Source of the DNA: Cytospora piceicola
Lineage: Eukaryota; Ascomycota; Sordariomycetes; Diaporthales; Cytosporaceae
Reading direction: 5' to 3'
Length of the DNA: 64,000 bases
NCBI GenBank assembly: GCA_023375675.1
Contig: JALQBC010000019.1
Location: forward strand, 310,001-374,000
Positions within the stretch are counted from its first letter, which is position 1, and each line of letters begins with the position of its first letter. The translations under genes and the position numbers were made by a program. Below, one piece after another: positions 10,701-22,207 of the stretch. The notes below the pieces were generated by a model. It worked only from the letters and a program-made list of their open reading frames with translations, searched no databases and had not been told where the DNA came from.

Positions 10701-11480
10701 GGTCTCCAGCACGCAGCTGCCTGGCGAGGAGATCCAAATGTCCAACAACCGCAGCAACCCGGGTCATACGGACAACCTCCCCAACAGCACCTCGGGGCTT
10801 TCCCGTACTCCTTCCCCGGGCCCGGAGGCCATTTCGGACAATACGGCCAATACAACCACTACGGCCAATACCCCCAATACGGCGCCATCCACGGAACAAT
10901 AAGGCCAGGCATGATTCCTTCCGCCGCTGACCTTCAGATGATCGGTGGAGGTAATGGGGTTCCGGCTCGAGGTACATATTTCCCATCTCGTACGCACATA
11001 GAGACCGATCCGACACCTTCAGTGCCTCCGCATCAACAACGAATACCTCATGCCAACGCTTTGGGGTCCAATGGGACTAGCCCAGGCTCGCCCATGTCTA
11101 GATGTACAAATTGCCATCTCTTCCACTTACGGGACAAACCTTGCCCGAATTTGAGGACGGAAATTCACATACGACTAGCGCTTGACGACGTCAAGGCTCT
11201 TTCAGGAGGAGACCTTGAGAAGACTCGCCAGAACAAGGAGATTCTTCAAAACATCTTGAGAGCGAAGAAAGTTGGCCGACCAGCTTTGAATGCAGGTCCT
11301 CCCGTGCAATCCGCTCGGCAACCGGAACGTGCCCAGCAACCTCCTCAACAGCAGGCCCGACTCGCTGCCCCACAGCAGCAATTTGAAAAAGAGTCTTCAG
11401 GGCCTGATGATGACGAGTCTGGCTCAGAGGAGTCATCCGACTACGAATCGGATGAAGGATCTGGAAAAGGCTCTGTGTAG
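4770..11480 (+). CDS. mit1: CHD/Mi-2-type SNF2 chromatin remodelling ATPase (Mit1-like, PHD fingers)
   Basis: Four exons (4770..5549, 6361..10047, 10102..10288, 10351..11480) give 5784 nt and 1927 aa with all phases kept. Exon 1 encodes an acidic N-terminus, a nine-unit Ala-Pro-Met repeat and a small beta-rich module (YRVLEVIRTG...AWLSVEFEDG) that continues across intron 1 as VAFDQL. Then come Cys/His-rich PHD-like fingers (about 519-690), a chromo-like region, and a two-lobe SNF2 ATPase. The ATPase has DEMGLGKT (Walker A Lys about 932), DEGQ (about 1035), LLLTGTPLQNN and a helicase C lobe with QALSRAHRIGQ. The tail carries an AT-hook (KRPRGRPRR, about 1594-1602), a GQY-rich stretch and a Cys/His knuckle (C1802-x2-C). 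Fission yeast Mit1 is the ATPase of the SHREC heterochromatin silencing complex, and that role is inferred here. Introns 2 (54 nt) and 3 (62 nt) are easy to miss: without intron 3 the frame stops at 10902. Confidence 0.88.
4902..4982 (+). repeat. Nine-copy 9-bp coding minisatellite (Ala-Pro-Met)n
   Basis: Nine 9-nt units encode Ala-Pro-Met in the N-terminus of the remodeller (residues 45-71). The first five units use GCT-CCY-ATG codons and the last four use GCA-CCA-ATG, so two sub-blocks appear to have expanded separately. Every unit contains an in-frame ATG. Confidence 0.95.
5550..6360 (+). other. Unusually long intron 1 of the remodeller gene, possible internal promoter
   Basis: The donor is GTAAGC after ...GGGCGGATAGATCAG. 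The acceptor is AAG at 6358-6360 with an ACTAAC branch site about 17 nt upstream. Its 811 nt compares with 54 and 62 nt for the other introns of this gene. The exon 1 frame stays open 420 nt into the intron, to a stop at 5967-5969. The last roughly 250 nt are pyrimidine-rich like a fungal promoter or leader, and the first ATG of exon 2 (6433) lies 72 nt after the acceptor. An alternative short isoform starting at 6433 is possible. Confidence 0.75.
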
Positions 11481-12209
11481 GAGGACGGTGGTGACTGGGC
11501 AAGGGACAAGTGGCCATGGCGATGCAACAGTAGGTGGGCTTGCAGATGTCTTGCAAAACGGATGAACATACATAAGGAGAGATCTCGGTGTCTCCACGAG
11601 TGTGCTTGATTCTTTTGTCCAGCTGACAAGCACACTGAACAAGCTCGTCTTTGTTCATTGGTCCACTCAATGGTCAGGCCTTGTGGGCCATTTTGATTGC
11701 GTTGTTTTACTAATCGCCCAGAGGAATAGGCAAATACAATTTTGAACCTCCTAATACTTGTTTCCTTCTTTAACTCGTGAAGAGCTCTAAATGGGTTTCC
11801 CCTTTTGCTGACTGCATGCTAGGGATGGACAACAATCACGTGGGGGTGTACAAAATTGGGCTGCGGGTATCCGTCGATGCATACAACCTTATTTGACGTC
11901 GTCCGTTTGCTCCGCGAAAAGTATGCCTGGCAGAGCAGTACTAAAAGGACCTCAAACACCCCATCAGTGGGCTGCTGCTCTTTGCCCAATGTCTAGAGTC
12001 CTGCTGTTCCAACTGTTCCTGGTCTTCCTGCACTGGTCTTGGAGATACAGTTGGCTAGTCTTTGTCCACCTTGTTGTGCTCCTTCAGTGCCTGTGTTGAG
12101 AACTGCAGTGTATAAAGTAGGTGCTGCCAAAGGCCTGCCTCCGTTTGCACCCAACCCTTTATCAATCTGCCATCTTCCGAAGTGCTCCATCAACAGTGTA
12201 CTTCTCACC
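11481..12209. other. Intergenic: 3' of remodeller, 5' of CCCH gene
   Basis: There is no gene in this 729-bp region. The distal part becomes CT-rich before the CCCH start codon, as expected of a leader. The frame upstream of 12210 is open to an ATG at 12039, which I treat as leader sequence. Confidence 0.55.
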
Positions 12210-14570
12210 ATGGAATCTCCCCCTGGCAGCAACCTAGTTGATTCCCATCTCTTTGCCAACTCTCCATCAGACATCAGTTGCTCTTCTGGTCCGCACTCTG
12301 TCGTATCAACCCGTGAAACTTCCCCAGCCTCGTCGACACATCATCCCCACGACGCATCTCCCTCCGTACCCACGTCGTTCCAAGATCCGTCAGATCAAAC
12401 CTCCAGTGATCCCCAGAAGGTTCCGGAAATGGACCACGAACTCTTTCGGACCGTTAACGGCCGGCAACGCAAACCGACCAGTGACCTCTCTCGAGCCAGT
12501 CACGCATCTTCTGGAATCACCGCCAGTAGTGCTAGCAACTTTGGTCTTCTTCAGCAGACGACCGCACGCCCTCTTGCACCTAACGCTCTTCTTCAGTCGT
12601 CCACACCTTTCTCCCCTCCACTGACCGCTCCCCGTGGCCTTTACTGCCGAGACTGGCGCACTTCTACTGCGAGCTTTGACAGTTTGATCTTCCCCTCCCC
12701 GACTTCATCGTCAGCGGGCGCTTCCCCTTCTGCTTCTTGCGGTATCAATACCAACCAGAATTTCGTGACGACGAGTGGTGGCAGCATCTTGACTAGCCCC
12801 GTTTCGCCTGTCGGTTTTGGCAACCACCTGAGCAACCGCAACGGTCTTCTCGGTAGCAGCGGCTACCTCTCGATCGCGAACCTCGCCGACGACTTCCATT
12901 CTGCAACCCACGATCTCCGCTCCCTCCAAGACAACCAGCTTGACGCTAACACGAGCAACACCGCAAACATGCATCCTGCCAACGGTTTCCTGATCACTGA
13001 GGCGGACTTGGACAAGGCCATGGGTTACTGCTATGATCGTGGTGACGGCCAGTACACTCGCCTCGTCGCTGTCGACCTGCTCCCCATTGAGCTTCGGAAC
13101 ATCCCCCGCCGCGTCGCTTCTGATGAGGGATTGATCGTCCTCCCCGTCCCTTGCATGCCTGGCCCCAACGGCCAACCAGCTGATAGCCAGCTCGAGCCCC
13201 AGGCCGCTGTGACTGTAAGTCAATTTAACAGTGATTTACACCCGTTTTCTATGAGCAGCTAGACGTCATGTTGTCGGGGATCGTTGAACATTTGTGACGA
13301 TGATGATGGCAATCGAATGAGAGATGTTGATGACAATGGGCCTTCAAGCTGACTTGGAGTTTACAGCCTCCTCCCTCCAGCCCCAGCGACCACCCCTCGA
13401 CTGATCTCATTCAGGTAAGCAAGCCACCGTCGTCACGTCTCAACTCGGATCCCCGAGCCGATCGATACATGAACAGTCCACACGCAGACAAACACGACGA
13501 GTAGAAGCTAACAGAAACCCCCACCCCCAAAACAGAACCGCATTGACTCCATCGTCGCCTCCTCCCCCCAGGGCACCTCCAGCCCCGCCACCACCACCGG
13601 CTCCGGCGCCGTCGTCCTTGCCACGCGCAGCCGCGACAACAGCATCGCGTCCGCAGCCGCCAACCGGGGACCTGCCGCCGGCGCCAGCGCCAGCGCCCCC
13701 AACAAGCGCGACAAGATCTACTGCGACAAGTGGATCCACGACGGCACCTGCGCCTTCACCCAGCAGGGCTGCAAGTTCAAGCACGAGATGCCCAACGACA
13801 GGGAGACGCAGGAGATGCTGGGCCTGTTCCACGGCTACCCCGGCTGGTGGAAGAAGCTCCTCGCCGAGCAGCAGCGCAGCCCGCCCGGCATCGCCGGCGC
13901 CGTGGAGGACAGCCCCGTCGGAACGGGTGTTGGCGTTGCTGGTGTTGCTGGTGGTGCTGGTGGTGCTGGTGGTGGTGCGGGACGTGCTATTGGTGCGGGT
14001 GCGAGTGCTGGTGGCCCTCCTTATACCAACAACGTCTGGCGTCCTATCCAGAGTGGTCCGGGTCACCCCGGCGAGAGCGTCGAGGATGTTCGTCCTACTG
14101 GCTTTGTTCCTGGAGGTGGTGTTCGCGGTGGCGGCGCTTTTGGTACTCGTGGTGGTTCGCGCCGTGGTGGTGGTAAGTTCACCTGATAGTCACATCGAGT
14201 CACTTTGATACACATTCACACTCACATTCATACAACACACACCCTGCCCCTCCATACATCCAAAACTATGCATAAGCTACGCTGACACGTGTGCTTCCCC
14301 CCCCTCTAAACAGCCTCCTTCAACGCCCCCAACTACGGCCCCATCGGACCCCCTTCCCGACTCGGACGCGCCAGCACCCGCGGCAGCCGAGGCCCTGCCG
14401 GCCCCTCGGCCTCTCACAGCGGCTTCGGCTCCCCCCGCGGCCGCACCTCCAACGCCAGCGAGGCCAACCTCTACGCCGCCCTCATGGACCGCGCCCAGGG
14501 CCGCGACGGCGACGACACCGGTGGCGACACCGGCGAGGAGGAGGAGGAGCAGCGCGGTGCTAAGCTCTAG
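12210..14570 (+). CDS. CCCH-type zinc-finger protein, probable RNA binding
   Basis: Four exons (12210..13214, 13367..13414, 13536..14172, 14314..14570) encode 648 aa. All introns (152, 121 and 141 nt) have GTAAG donors and CTRAC-type branch sites, and exon 2 is only 48 nt. The long N-terminus is Ser/Thr/Pro-rich and disordered. A conserved segment ITEADLDKAMGYCYDRGDG lies near residues 270-290. One CCCH finger follows (C414-x8-C423-x6-C430-x3-H434). Downstream are Gly/Ala-Gly repeats and RGG-like runs, then an acidic end. Single CCCH fingers with RGG segments usually bind RNA, so a role in mRNA metabolism is inferred. I chose ATG 12210 for its CACCATGG context. An in-frame ATG at 12039 would add 57 residues that do not look conserved. 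I cannot name the gene. Confidence 0.82.
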
Positions 14571-15173
14571 GTGCTCCTCTCCGCCTCCCGCCCTGGAAGA
14601 TTGGCTTTGTGTGTGTGTCAGTGTGTGTCTTGGTGCCTCCGATTGATGATGATGATGACAGCGAGGTTTTGGGACAGTCCCGCCTTGCGCGTTCTGGATG
14701 GACCTGGCTGCCGGCCTCTTTCTACATTTTCCTTTGTCGCCGGTATTGGATTTTGAGTCAGTCTGCGTTGGATTCTTGATGAAGTGACGAGGATTCTATG
14801 AGGGAGATAGGGACAGAAGGGACGTCGTTTGTGGCCCCGAAAGGGATGTCCTCCGCGCTGCGATGCGTTGATTTTGCGCTCAGGAATACCAAAAGCCTCT
14901 CTTTCATTATCTGGAGAAGACGATTGGTTCCATGTAATATAGCAAATAAGATTTGAAGACGCCCCCAGCAATGGGGCTTCATGGCGGTGACCAGCATCCA
15001 GGACGGCATCGGAGGGGACATTGCGGCATCCAGACACAGGAAGGGTTCGGCATGGTCAATCGTGGGCTTCGTGTCTATAGCAAACGGGCAATATTGCCCC
15101 ATCAAATAGCTATAGATCAGTGAAATCTGGACGGCCACCGGCGCCCGTCGTATACCACAAGCTCGTCTGCCCC
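14571..15173. other. Convergent intergenic spacer (CCCH gene / dihydroorotase)
   Basis: This 603-bp interval lies between two stop codons and should hold both 3' UTRs. It contains a short (TG)n run near 14606 and (GAT)n near 14645. No gene is seen. Confidence 0.55.
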
Positions 15174-16792
15174 TTATGCCCATCTCACACTCCAGGTCTC
15201 CTTGCCCTTCCTGAACGGGACGACCTCCAGCCCGTCGCCCTTGAAGCTTTCCACGATGACCTCGCTCTTCCTCTCCACCACGATCTTCTCCTCGGGCTCC
15301 TCGACGCCGTAGAACCGGCGCCCGAACCCGCCCAGGAAGCCCTCGAGCAGCTCCTGTGTGACCTGGCCCTCCTCGACGTCCCCGCGGGCCACGGCCTCCT
15401 CCAGAGCCGTGAGGACGTAGGGCACGGCGTAGGGCTGCGTGAAGACGCCGGCGGCGGTGTTGCCCTTGCCCTTCTTGGCGCTGATGTCGTGCGGCGCGCT
15501 GTCGGTGCCGAGGAAGAACTTGCCCTTGCTGGTCACGGCAGCGCGGAGGAGGGCGAGGCGGTCGTTCGGCATCTGGGTTACGCGTCAGCAGGGCTGCGGC
15601 ATCCGGGGGGGAAGCGTCTCCTCAGACGGGGGGGGGGGGGCTTGAGGTCAAACGTACCTTGGCCACGGGCTTGCAGTAATGGAACTGTTGGTCATGAGGT
15701 GTCAGTGATCAGGAGCCTCGCATTGCACATGTGTGATGTGATGACGCGGTCTGCTCGGGAGAGGGGTGTAAGAATGGCGGAGATGACTTACCACATCACC
15801 TGCCCAGTCATCGACGATCAAAAACCTGCAAGTAGGTTGATTAACCGTCAGCGTTCGTAACTACTCAGAAACCAGATGGCTCTTTGGGTTGACTCACAGA
15901 TGATGCGCCGTAATGGTGCCGACGACGGTGTCACCGCAAGCCTCAACTGCCTTGACGGCATCCGCAGTCGTACAGTGCTCCAAAACAATCTTTAGTTTGG
16001 GGAATCTGGTGTGGATCTCCTTCAGGGTCGGCAAGAAACTTGACTCGGCGTTCATGATGGTGATGTTCTTCTTGTTGTCACTGGCACACTCTCCGTGTAT
16101 GTTCTAAAGCAGGTGTTAGCGACTGCCGTGGTGACTACACTCTTTGGGGTGGCTTGTATGGCAATGTCAAGATTCATATCTGGGGTACCCATGGATGCCT
16201 GAATGGAAAGTGGTGGCAACACTTCCGCTCAAGTGACCTCAGACCGTGGTAGACCAAGGTTGCGCTGAGAAGTATCCCGAGATACTCGCCCTTCCCAATA
16301 CGGAAAGACACTTACAAGAACCAAGCCAACCTCCTCCATGGCAGCAAAAACCGGGAAGAACTGCGCGTAGTCCGTCACGCCAGACTCGGAGTTGGTCGTC
16401 AAGCCCGCCGGGTAGCTCTTGATGCCTGCAATACCGGCCTTCTTCGCCTCGCGGACCACCTCTGGCGTGATGGAGGGATGAAGGTACAGGGTCATGAGGT
16501 AGTTGACGGTGGAATCAAGGGCCTGGAGGCGCTGCTTGTACTCCATGGCCTGGGAGACGGTAGTCACCGGAGGGACCAGGTTGGGCATCACATATGCCAC
16601 GCTGTTGACCCGGAGCCATGAACGTAAGAGAGTGTCCCTCATCACGACTGGGAAAATAGGGGGTGGCGACAAGACCTACTTGACGCCGCCCTGTCGGATG
16701 GTGGGCACAACTGCCGCAGACATGGGGCCATCTCGGAGGTGGACATGGAAGTCCGCTCCTGCTGGCAGCTCGTACTTGTCGGGAAGAGGCAT
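15174..16792 (-). CDS. URA4: Dihydroorotase (class II, PyrC/URA4 type)
   Basis: Six exons, complement(16680..16792, 16316..16601, 15898..16103, 15792..15825, 15658..15684, 15174..15572), encode 354 aa, a normal length for class II enzymes. Dihydroorotase catalyses the third step of de novo pyrimidine synthesis, cyclising carbamoyl-aspartate to dihydroorotate. The binuclear-zinc ligands are all present: H16 and H18 in FHVHLRDG, the carboxylated lysine K99 in GIKSYPAG, H136 in NIHGE, H176 in LEHCTT and D246 in GTDSAPH. The signature TAHHLFLIVDDWAGD spans exons 3-4. Exons 4 and 5 are microexons of 34 and 27 nt. They fit because each junction keeps phase and restores the family sequence WAGDV-FHYCKPVAK-MPNDR. 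Intron 5 holds a 13-base G tract (on the + strand). The gene is divergent from CSN3. Confidence 0.93.
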
Positions 16793-17552
16793 TTTGTATG
16801 ATATTTGAAAGCAGGTCCTCAATCTTTGGTTCTATACTGCTGTTAGCTGAGTGTATATTTACATGAGCAGCTTCGGATTTGAATTCGAAGCTCGTCTCCA
16901 GTCCTAAGCCAAGCCTTACTCACTTCAAGACTGCGAACAGAAGCCAATTACTTATTATTTTCCCGAGATAAAAAGGTTAAGTCCAGTTGAGTCCAAAGAG
17001 ATTAGCCCTGGTGAAGTGTTGGGCATGAGCAGGAAAATCGTGATAGAACCAGGGTGGTCCCTTGATATGAGGGTTAGGGTCCTCGGCTGAACCTCGGGTG
17101 AGACTGTGTACTATGTACTATGTAGAACGTTGGACCCTGTTAAAAGAAGCTTGGGCCGCCACTAGCAATTGGAGGCGGGATGGGCCTTGGTGTGTCTCCC
17201 CCACAGCGCGTCACCCCAGTGCCGCGGCGAGCTTCAATATCCGTTTACTTTGGCCTGGGCTTACTTACTTTACTACTCGACAGCTTCCTATTTCTTACAG
17301 TACAACAGTACAACCATCTTCTGCCCATTTTTTCATTGCAGGGAGGACTTCTATGCTCTTGGGGATTCATGACATGCAAGCTGAGAATCAGCTCCTACTT
17401 CACTAGTTCATCTCTCCTTCAACACCACCGAGAATCAGGCAGGCAGGCTCGTTAGATCATCGCCATCACTCAACCACCCTAGTCGCCAGCGTCACTTCCC
17501 ACTACTACTCAGAGTTACACAGTTGATTCTCTTGTCAATATTACTCTCAGTC
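16793..17552. promoter_or_regulatory. Divergent promoter region, URA4 / CSN3
   Basis: This 760-bp interval separates the start codons of dihydroorotase (-) and CSN3 (+). A GGGTTAGGGT stretch near 17068 resembles a telomere repeat but is too short to interpret. The CSN3-proximal 150 bp are CT-rich. Confidence 0.5.
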
Positions 17553-19142
17553 ATGGAGAGCGCCGCCACTGTTCTCCAGAGGTTCCCTCCCCAGCAGGAC
17601 CTCCTCACAGATGTCGACTACGACAACGCTGTCGGCGCCCATCTGCAACAAATAGACCAGCTCTTCCGCAAGGATGCCGCCACCATCGCACAGCATGGTG
17701 TCAGCATTCTGCAGGTGCGGAACCATGCTCTATCGTTCTGCGCTACTTGAAACTGATGTTTTGCCCCCTCTAGTTGCTCGATCCGGCCATCCACACCATC
17801 TCGTACATCGCCGTTTTTAACACCATCGCCGAAAGCCAGGCATTTCCGCCCCAAGACAAATTAGAAGCCCTCGTCAACATCCTCTCGACTTTTGATACTC
17901 GACAAATCCGATATGTGGGAGCCCAATTCTCAGGCTTGCTGGACAAAGTGGCATCCGGCACTACCCTCCCAGTAAGACATCCCCGTCGCCTTTCCTGGCC
18001 CCCTCTGACAAATACTCCAGCACGATGTAGCAGTCGAGCTCCTAGCGAGAGCGATCCTGAGACTAGATCCCACCGGCGCGATGCTTACCTCCCACCACCT
18101 GTCACTCGTACAACTCGCCTATGAAACCAACGTTGTCGAGCCAGCTTTCCAAGTCACCGACAAGCAAATAGTCTACTTCCCCGGCATGACGAGGGACCCG
18201 GGAATCGGCAGTCGCAATACGAGCGCAGTACTCCAGAAGCCCCTTTGCGATCTGAGCCTACCACCGCCGGCATACATCATGACCGAGACAGGCCTGACCA
18301 ACGCCCTGACAGTCGATCAGGTCCTGACATACGACCTCATATGCGGCTTGATGTACTGCTCGAGGCGCCGGTGGGAGAAGGCACGTGCGGCTTTCGAACG
18401 AGTCATCACACATCCTACGCGCGACGGCGGTGTCAGCAAGATCATGACGGAGGCGTACAGCAAGTGGGTGCTCGTCAGCCTGCTGGTTAACGGCCGGACG
18501 CCGACGGTGCCCACCACCGCGGGATCCATCGCACGCAAAACGTACGAGGCGATGGCCAAGCCCTATCTGGCGGTTGCGTCGCACTTCGACTCCATGGCCC
18601 CCGTGCCGCTCAAGGAGGAGGTGGAGAGCAACGCACAGATCTGGGCGAACGATCGGAACACCGGCCTGATCCAGGAGGTCCTGGCGGCGCATCAGAAGTG
18701 GCAGATCATAGATCTGAGGAACATCCACTCAAAGGTGTCGCTTTCGGACATCCGTGGACAGACATGCAGCGCCGAGACGGGCGCCATTCTGCCCAGCGAC
18801 GATGACGTGGAGAAGCTGATCCAGGGCATGATCCAGTCCAACATGCTAAAGGGGGTCATCGACAAGCCCGCGGATAAGCCCGCCTACCTGAAGTTCCTGT
18901 CCGAGTCGGACGACCTCTCCGAGGCCGAGTACCAAGTCGAGATTGCAACCGTCTTCGCCAAGATGAAGAAGCTCGAGGCCATCTACAAGGCGACCAACTC
19001 ACGCCTGACCACCAACTCGTATTACGTGAAGCACCACATCCGGGAGCAGAAGCGAGAGAAGGAGAGCGGAGGTCAAAATCCCGTATCCTTCGAGGCTACG
19101 GTCGAGGACGAGGATTTGATGACTGGCATGGCTGGCATATAG
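17553..19142 (+). CDS. csn3: COP9 signalosome complex subunit 3
   Basis: Three exons (17553..17714, 17774..17971, 18021..19142) encode 493 aa. The introns of 59 and 49 nt are phase 0. The protein is largely helical and matches the CSN3 pattern: helical repeats (LLDPAIHTISYIAVFNTIAE, YVGAQFSGLLDKVA), a central stretch with TYDLICGLMYCSRRRWEKAR, a PCI-type winged-helix region in the C-terminal half, and a basic helical tail (YYVKHHIREQKREKES). CSN3 is a scaffold subunit of the COP9 signalosome, which removes NEDD8 from cullins and so tunes SCF ubiquitin ligases. In filamentous ascomycetes the complex affects development and light responses. It starts at the first ATG of the open frame that gives a full N-terminus. 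Confidence 0.85.
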
Positions 19143-20064
19143 GGTAGGGGTCAGCCGCGGAATGCCACGACCTCGTTTCAGGTCAGGGCAATGCGCCATG
19201 CGAGAGAAGGGGATCTGCATCGGAAGATGGCGTGCTTTCGTCTCTACGACCTCGGGGACAGCGATGTAGAAGAACATCGTGGCTGAAGGGGTCGATGTCA
19301 AGGCTGAGCTGTCGTCCCCTTGCCAGACAAAGGTTTCCTCCCACTGGACTAAAGTGAGTAGATGGGGTGGCCGCTAAAGAAGAAGCAGAAGCCTTCTTAC
19401 CAGCATACACCTTTGGCCCCCGGGGAAAGTCTTCTGGGCGTGATGGTCACCACCCGTGGTCCGATCCTCAAAGTGTGCATTTCTGAAGAGAAAGGGGAAA
19501 GATGATCCGTCATGGGCGTCCTAGAAAATTGTTGTTTGTTGTTTTATTGTCATGATACGAATAGCTTGGCGTTGAGAGAAAGAACAGGAGGTGTTCAGAG
19601 GCTTTTGCCTCTTGCATCATGATGGAATTGATTGCCGGACAGGCTTCCTGGGTAGAACTAGATACCTCCTTCCCACCCTCCGTGCGGCCTGTTCAGATAA
19701 ATGGACGACACGGAAGGAGAATCAAAAAGTCGTTGAACCACCCACTCCAGGAGTTTGCATATGCGTTAAGTTCTAGACAGTCAGTCCTTGTGCGTCCTCC
19801 TGGTCTCTTCATTATGTTCGCGTGGCTCAGTGTTCCTTAATATCCCACTGTATCTGGTTCATATCGTGTTTCCATTTGTGCTACCGAGTGTCCTCGTTCA
19901 GCTAAGCAATCTACAGACCATCATCAGGTTCGCCCCATTTTCCGTACAGACTAAGCCATCGAGACAACCTTCCTAAAATCACATGCTTTCCACCAGCGAA
20001 AATTTCGTGCCCCTTTCCCCCTTGATCGACCGTCAACATCAAAACAGCAAAACCCCCGAATGCT
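19143..20064. other. Convergent intergenic spacer (CSN3 / RFA1)
   Basis: This 922-bp interval lies between two stop codons. It is AT-richer than the genes, consistent with two 3' UTRs. I see no gene or repeat in it. Confidence 0.55.
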
Positions 20065-22076
20065 CTATATCTCATAGGCCTTGATCAGCTCAGCCAGCTT
20101 GGTGGCTTCGGCGACATAGTTGATCGGCGACGCGCTCATGACCTGATACCGGATTCTGTTCACATTTTGTCAGCCAAGGCTCGTTAAAAGGAATCACAGG
20201 AGGGTAAGGGGGAGGGGTAATCACCGCTGGGTATCCCCGAATGTGTCCATCTTCGCCCTACACCTGAAGCTCAACTTTGCGCAGTTGGCCTCGTCAAACA
20301 CCTGCGCCAGCCGCGCCTCGTCGTTCTCCTTCATCTCCATCAGCTCGTCCGCGCTCCTCTGGCCCATGACCAGTCTGCCCACTTCATCGAAGCAGCTCAG
20401 CCACAGCTGGCCCGTGTGGTCGTTCACGTTGATGCTCATGATGTACCGGTACTCGGGCGCGTCGTGGGTGATGCTGCACTTCTCGCACCTCCAGCCGCCG
20501 TCCTCCTGGACGACCTTCTTGTTGCACCCCTCGCTCTTGCAGGCCGGGTAGCAGAAGTTGTCCTGCTTGATGTACACGATCGTGGCCTGGAGCGTGAAGT
20601 ACGCCACGTCGTCCATGCCCAGGTTGCTCTCCTTCACCTGGAAGATGTTCTTGGTGTCGTCCTTGCGGCCCGTCGCCGAGCCCATGGTGGCCATGCCGCT
20701 GTGCGTGGCGAAGTTGTTCTCCCGGCCCGACGCGTCGTACCAGCCCTTGAGCCGGTGCGCCTCGGGGATGTCGGGGTCGACGGCCATGGTACCCGAGGAC
20801 AGGAGGGAGAGCGACCTGCCGCCAAAGTCGCTCACGCGCACGCCCTTAAACGCGATGACGGACTCCGGAGAGGCATCAAAGTTGGTGGCCGTCTTGCCCC
20901 AGACGGTCACGCGCACGGAGAAGCTGGTGTCGTCGACGAGGGTGAGCTCCCGCTTGTCGTAGGGCTTCTGCGTGGTCTTGGAGACGATCTGGGAGACCTC
21001 GGCGACATCCTTCAGGATGCCAACGACATCGACGGTGGTGTCCTTCTCGACGTCTTGCAACTTTCCGATCTCGCAGAAGTTGAAGCGGACTTGTGGCACG
21101 TTGCTCTGGTCCTCTGCCTTCTCGATGACAGTATCGCGCTCGAAGGTGAGCTCGTAGTCGTTTGGTAGGTTGGAGAACTGCTTCTTGGCGAGGTTCACGC
21201 GGCAGGGGTTGGAGATGTAGTAGACTTGACCCTCTTGCAAGAGGTCATAGTACTGGTCGCACTGTTCATTGAAGCCGGTCGCCTTGATTTCGCCACTCTC
21301 GTCCAACAGGTTAACGCTGAAGAGCTTGCCTTCTCCGCTCGCCTTGTGCCATGTCTTGATGTCTGATTTGGCGCTCACTCGGGCCTTGATGGTCCACTTG
21401 TGGGCATATGGAGACAGAGCCTCGATGGGGTAGATGACATTGTTTCCGAGCTGTGAGCTGCCCCCCACTCTTGATTGCAGGTTCTCCTTCTTCACTGCGG
21501 GCTTTGGCTCCTCTTGCTTGGCGTTTCCGTAGAATCCTGAGCCTCCGATAGTGGTATTGACTGTGGCGTCGGCGGATTTGGCCTCGAAGGGGACAGGGTC
21601 GCCCAGCTTCTCTGGTGTGCCGAGAGACTCGATAACGTCGACGTCGAGGACGATGAGGATGCTATGGGACGAGTCAGCCCAAATATCGATCGCACGTGTA
21701 ATAGACGTAAGGAGACATACTTCTTTCCCTTGACCGAATTGGACTGGAAGGACTTGATGCGTAGGATGCAGTTCTTCACCAGCTTGCCATCGTGGACAAC
21801 GTGGTTCGCCTGGGTGGCGAGCATACACTGGACATAGTTGTCGACATCGCTGAGCACTATACGGTACCTCTCACCAGCTCCTGGTTGTTGTGCTGCGAGT
21901 GGTTTGATCTGGAGGCACTGGAGGACAGGAACGGGGTACTGAGCCGCTGCTCTGTCTGGCTCGTTGAAGATGGCGCTGAGTGGTTCACGTTAATCTTGAT
22001 TCAACTAAAGTAAGCCTGCAGGGCAGGAGACTTACTTCAGGGCACCTCTTGTGATATGGTTGAAAGCGTCACCCAT
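20065..22076 (-). CDS. RFA1: Replication protein A large subunit (RPA70, Rfa1)
   Basis: Four exons, complement(22036..22076, 21721..21975, 20225..21661, 20065..20155), encode 607 aa, typical for RPA1. The first exon is only 41 nt (MGDAFNHITRGALK) and the last 91 nt. The order is an N-terminal OB domain that docks checkpoint and repair proteins, a linker, then the ssDNA-binding OB folds A (YPIEALSPYAHKWTIKARV), B and C. OB-C contains the zinc ribbon C473-x4-C478...C491-x2-C494. RPA coats single-stranded DNA in replication, recombination and repair, as a trimer with Rfa2 and Rfa3. The last splice (CAGCG/GTGATT to CAG/AATCCGG) is supported because it restores GDTQRIRYQVMSASP. Two MluI cell-cycle boxes lie 132-154 bp upstream of the ATG, matching the S-phase regulation known for yeast RFA1. 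Confidence 0.93.
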
Positions 22077-22207
22077 ATTGTCTTCTGGATTATAAACGAC
22101 AGTGAAATAGACAGTCTTCAGTAGCTAGTGAACAAGAGTTGTCGAGAGATAGGCAACGTCACAAGTTCCGAGGTTGTAGAATGTATGAAATTCCCGAGTC
22201 ATCAAAG

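Noticed and set aside
6433..10902. A stand-alone 1489-aa single-exon remodeller gene
   Set aside because: The sequence before 6433 continues in frame to a good acceptor at 6360 and joins exon 1 (EDGRIDQ to VAFDQL). The 54- and 62-nt introns near the 3' end have full splice signals, and the spliced frame carries an AT-hook and zinc knuckle.
13543..14208. 221-aa Pro/Ala-rich plus-strand protein
   Set aside because: It is an out-of-frame shadow of exon 3 of the CCCH gene, caused by GC-rich codons.
20416..21168. 250-aa plus-strand protein overlapping RFA1
   Set aside because: It is antisense to the RFA1 OB-fold exon, which is unambiguous. Its Val/Asp/His composition is typical of a shadow.
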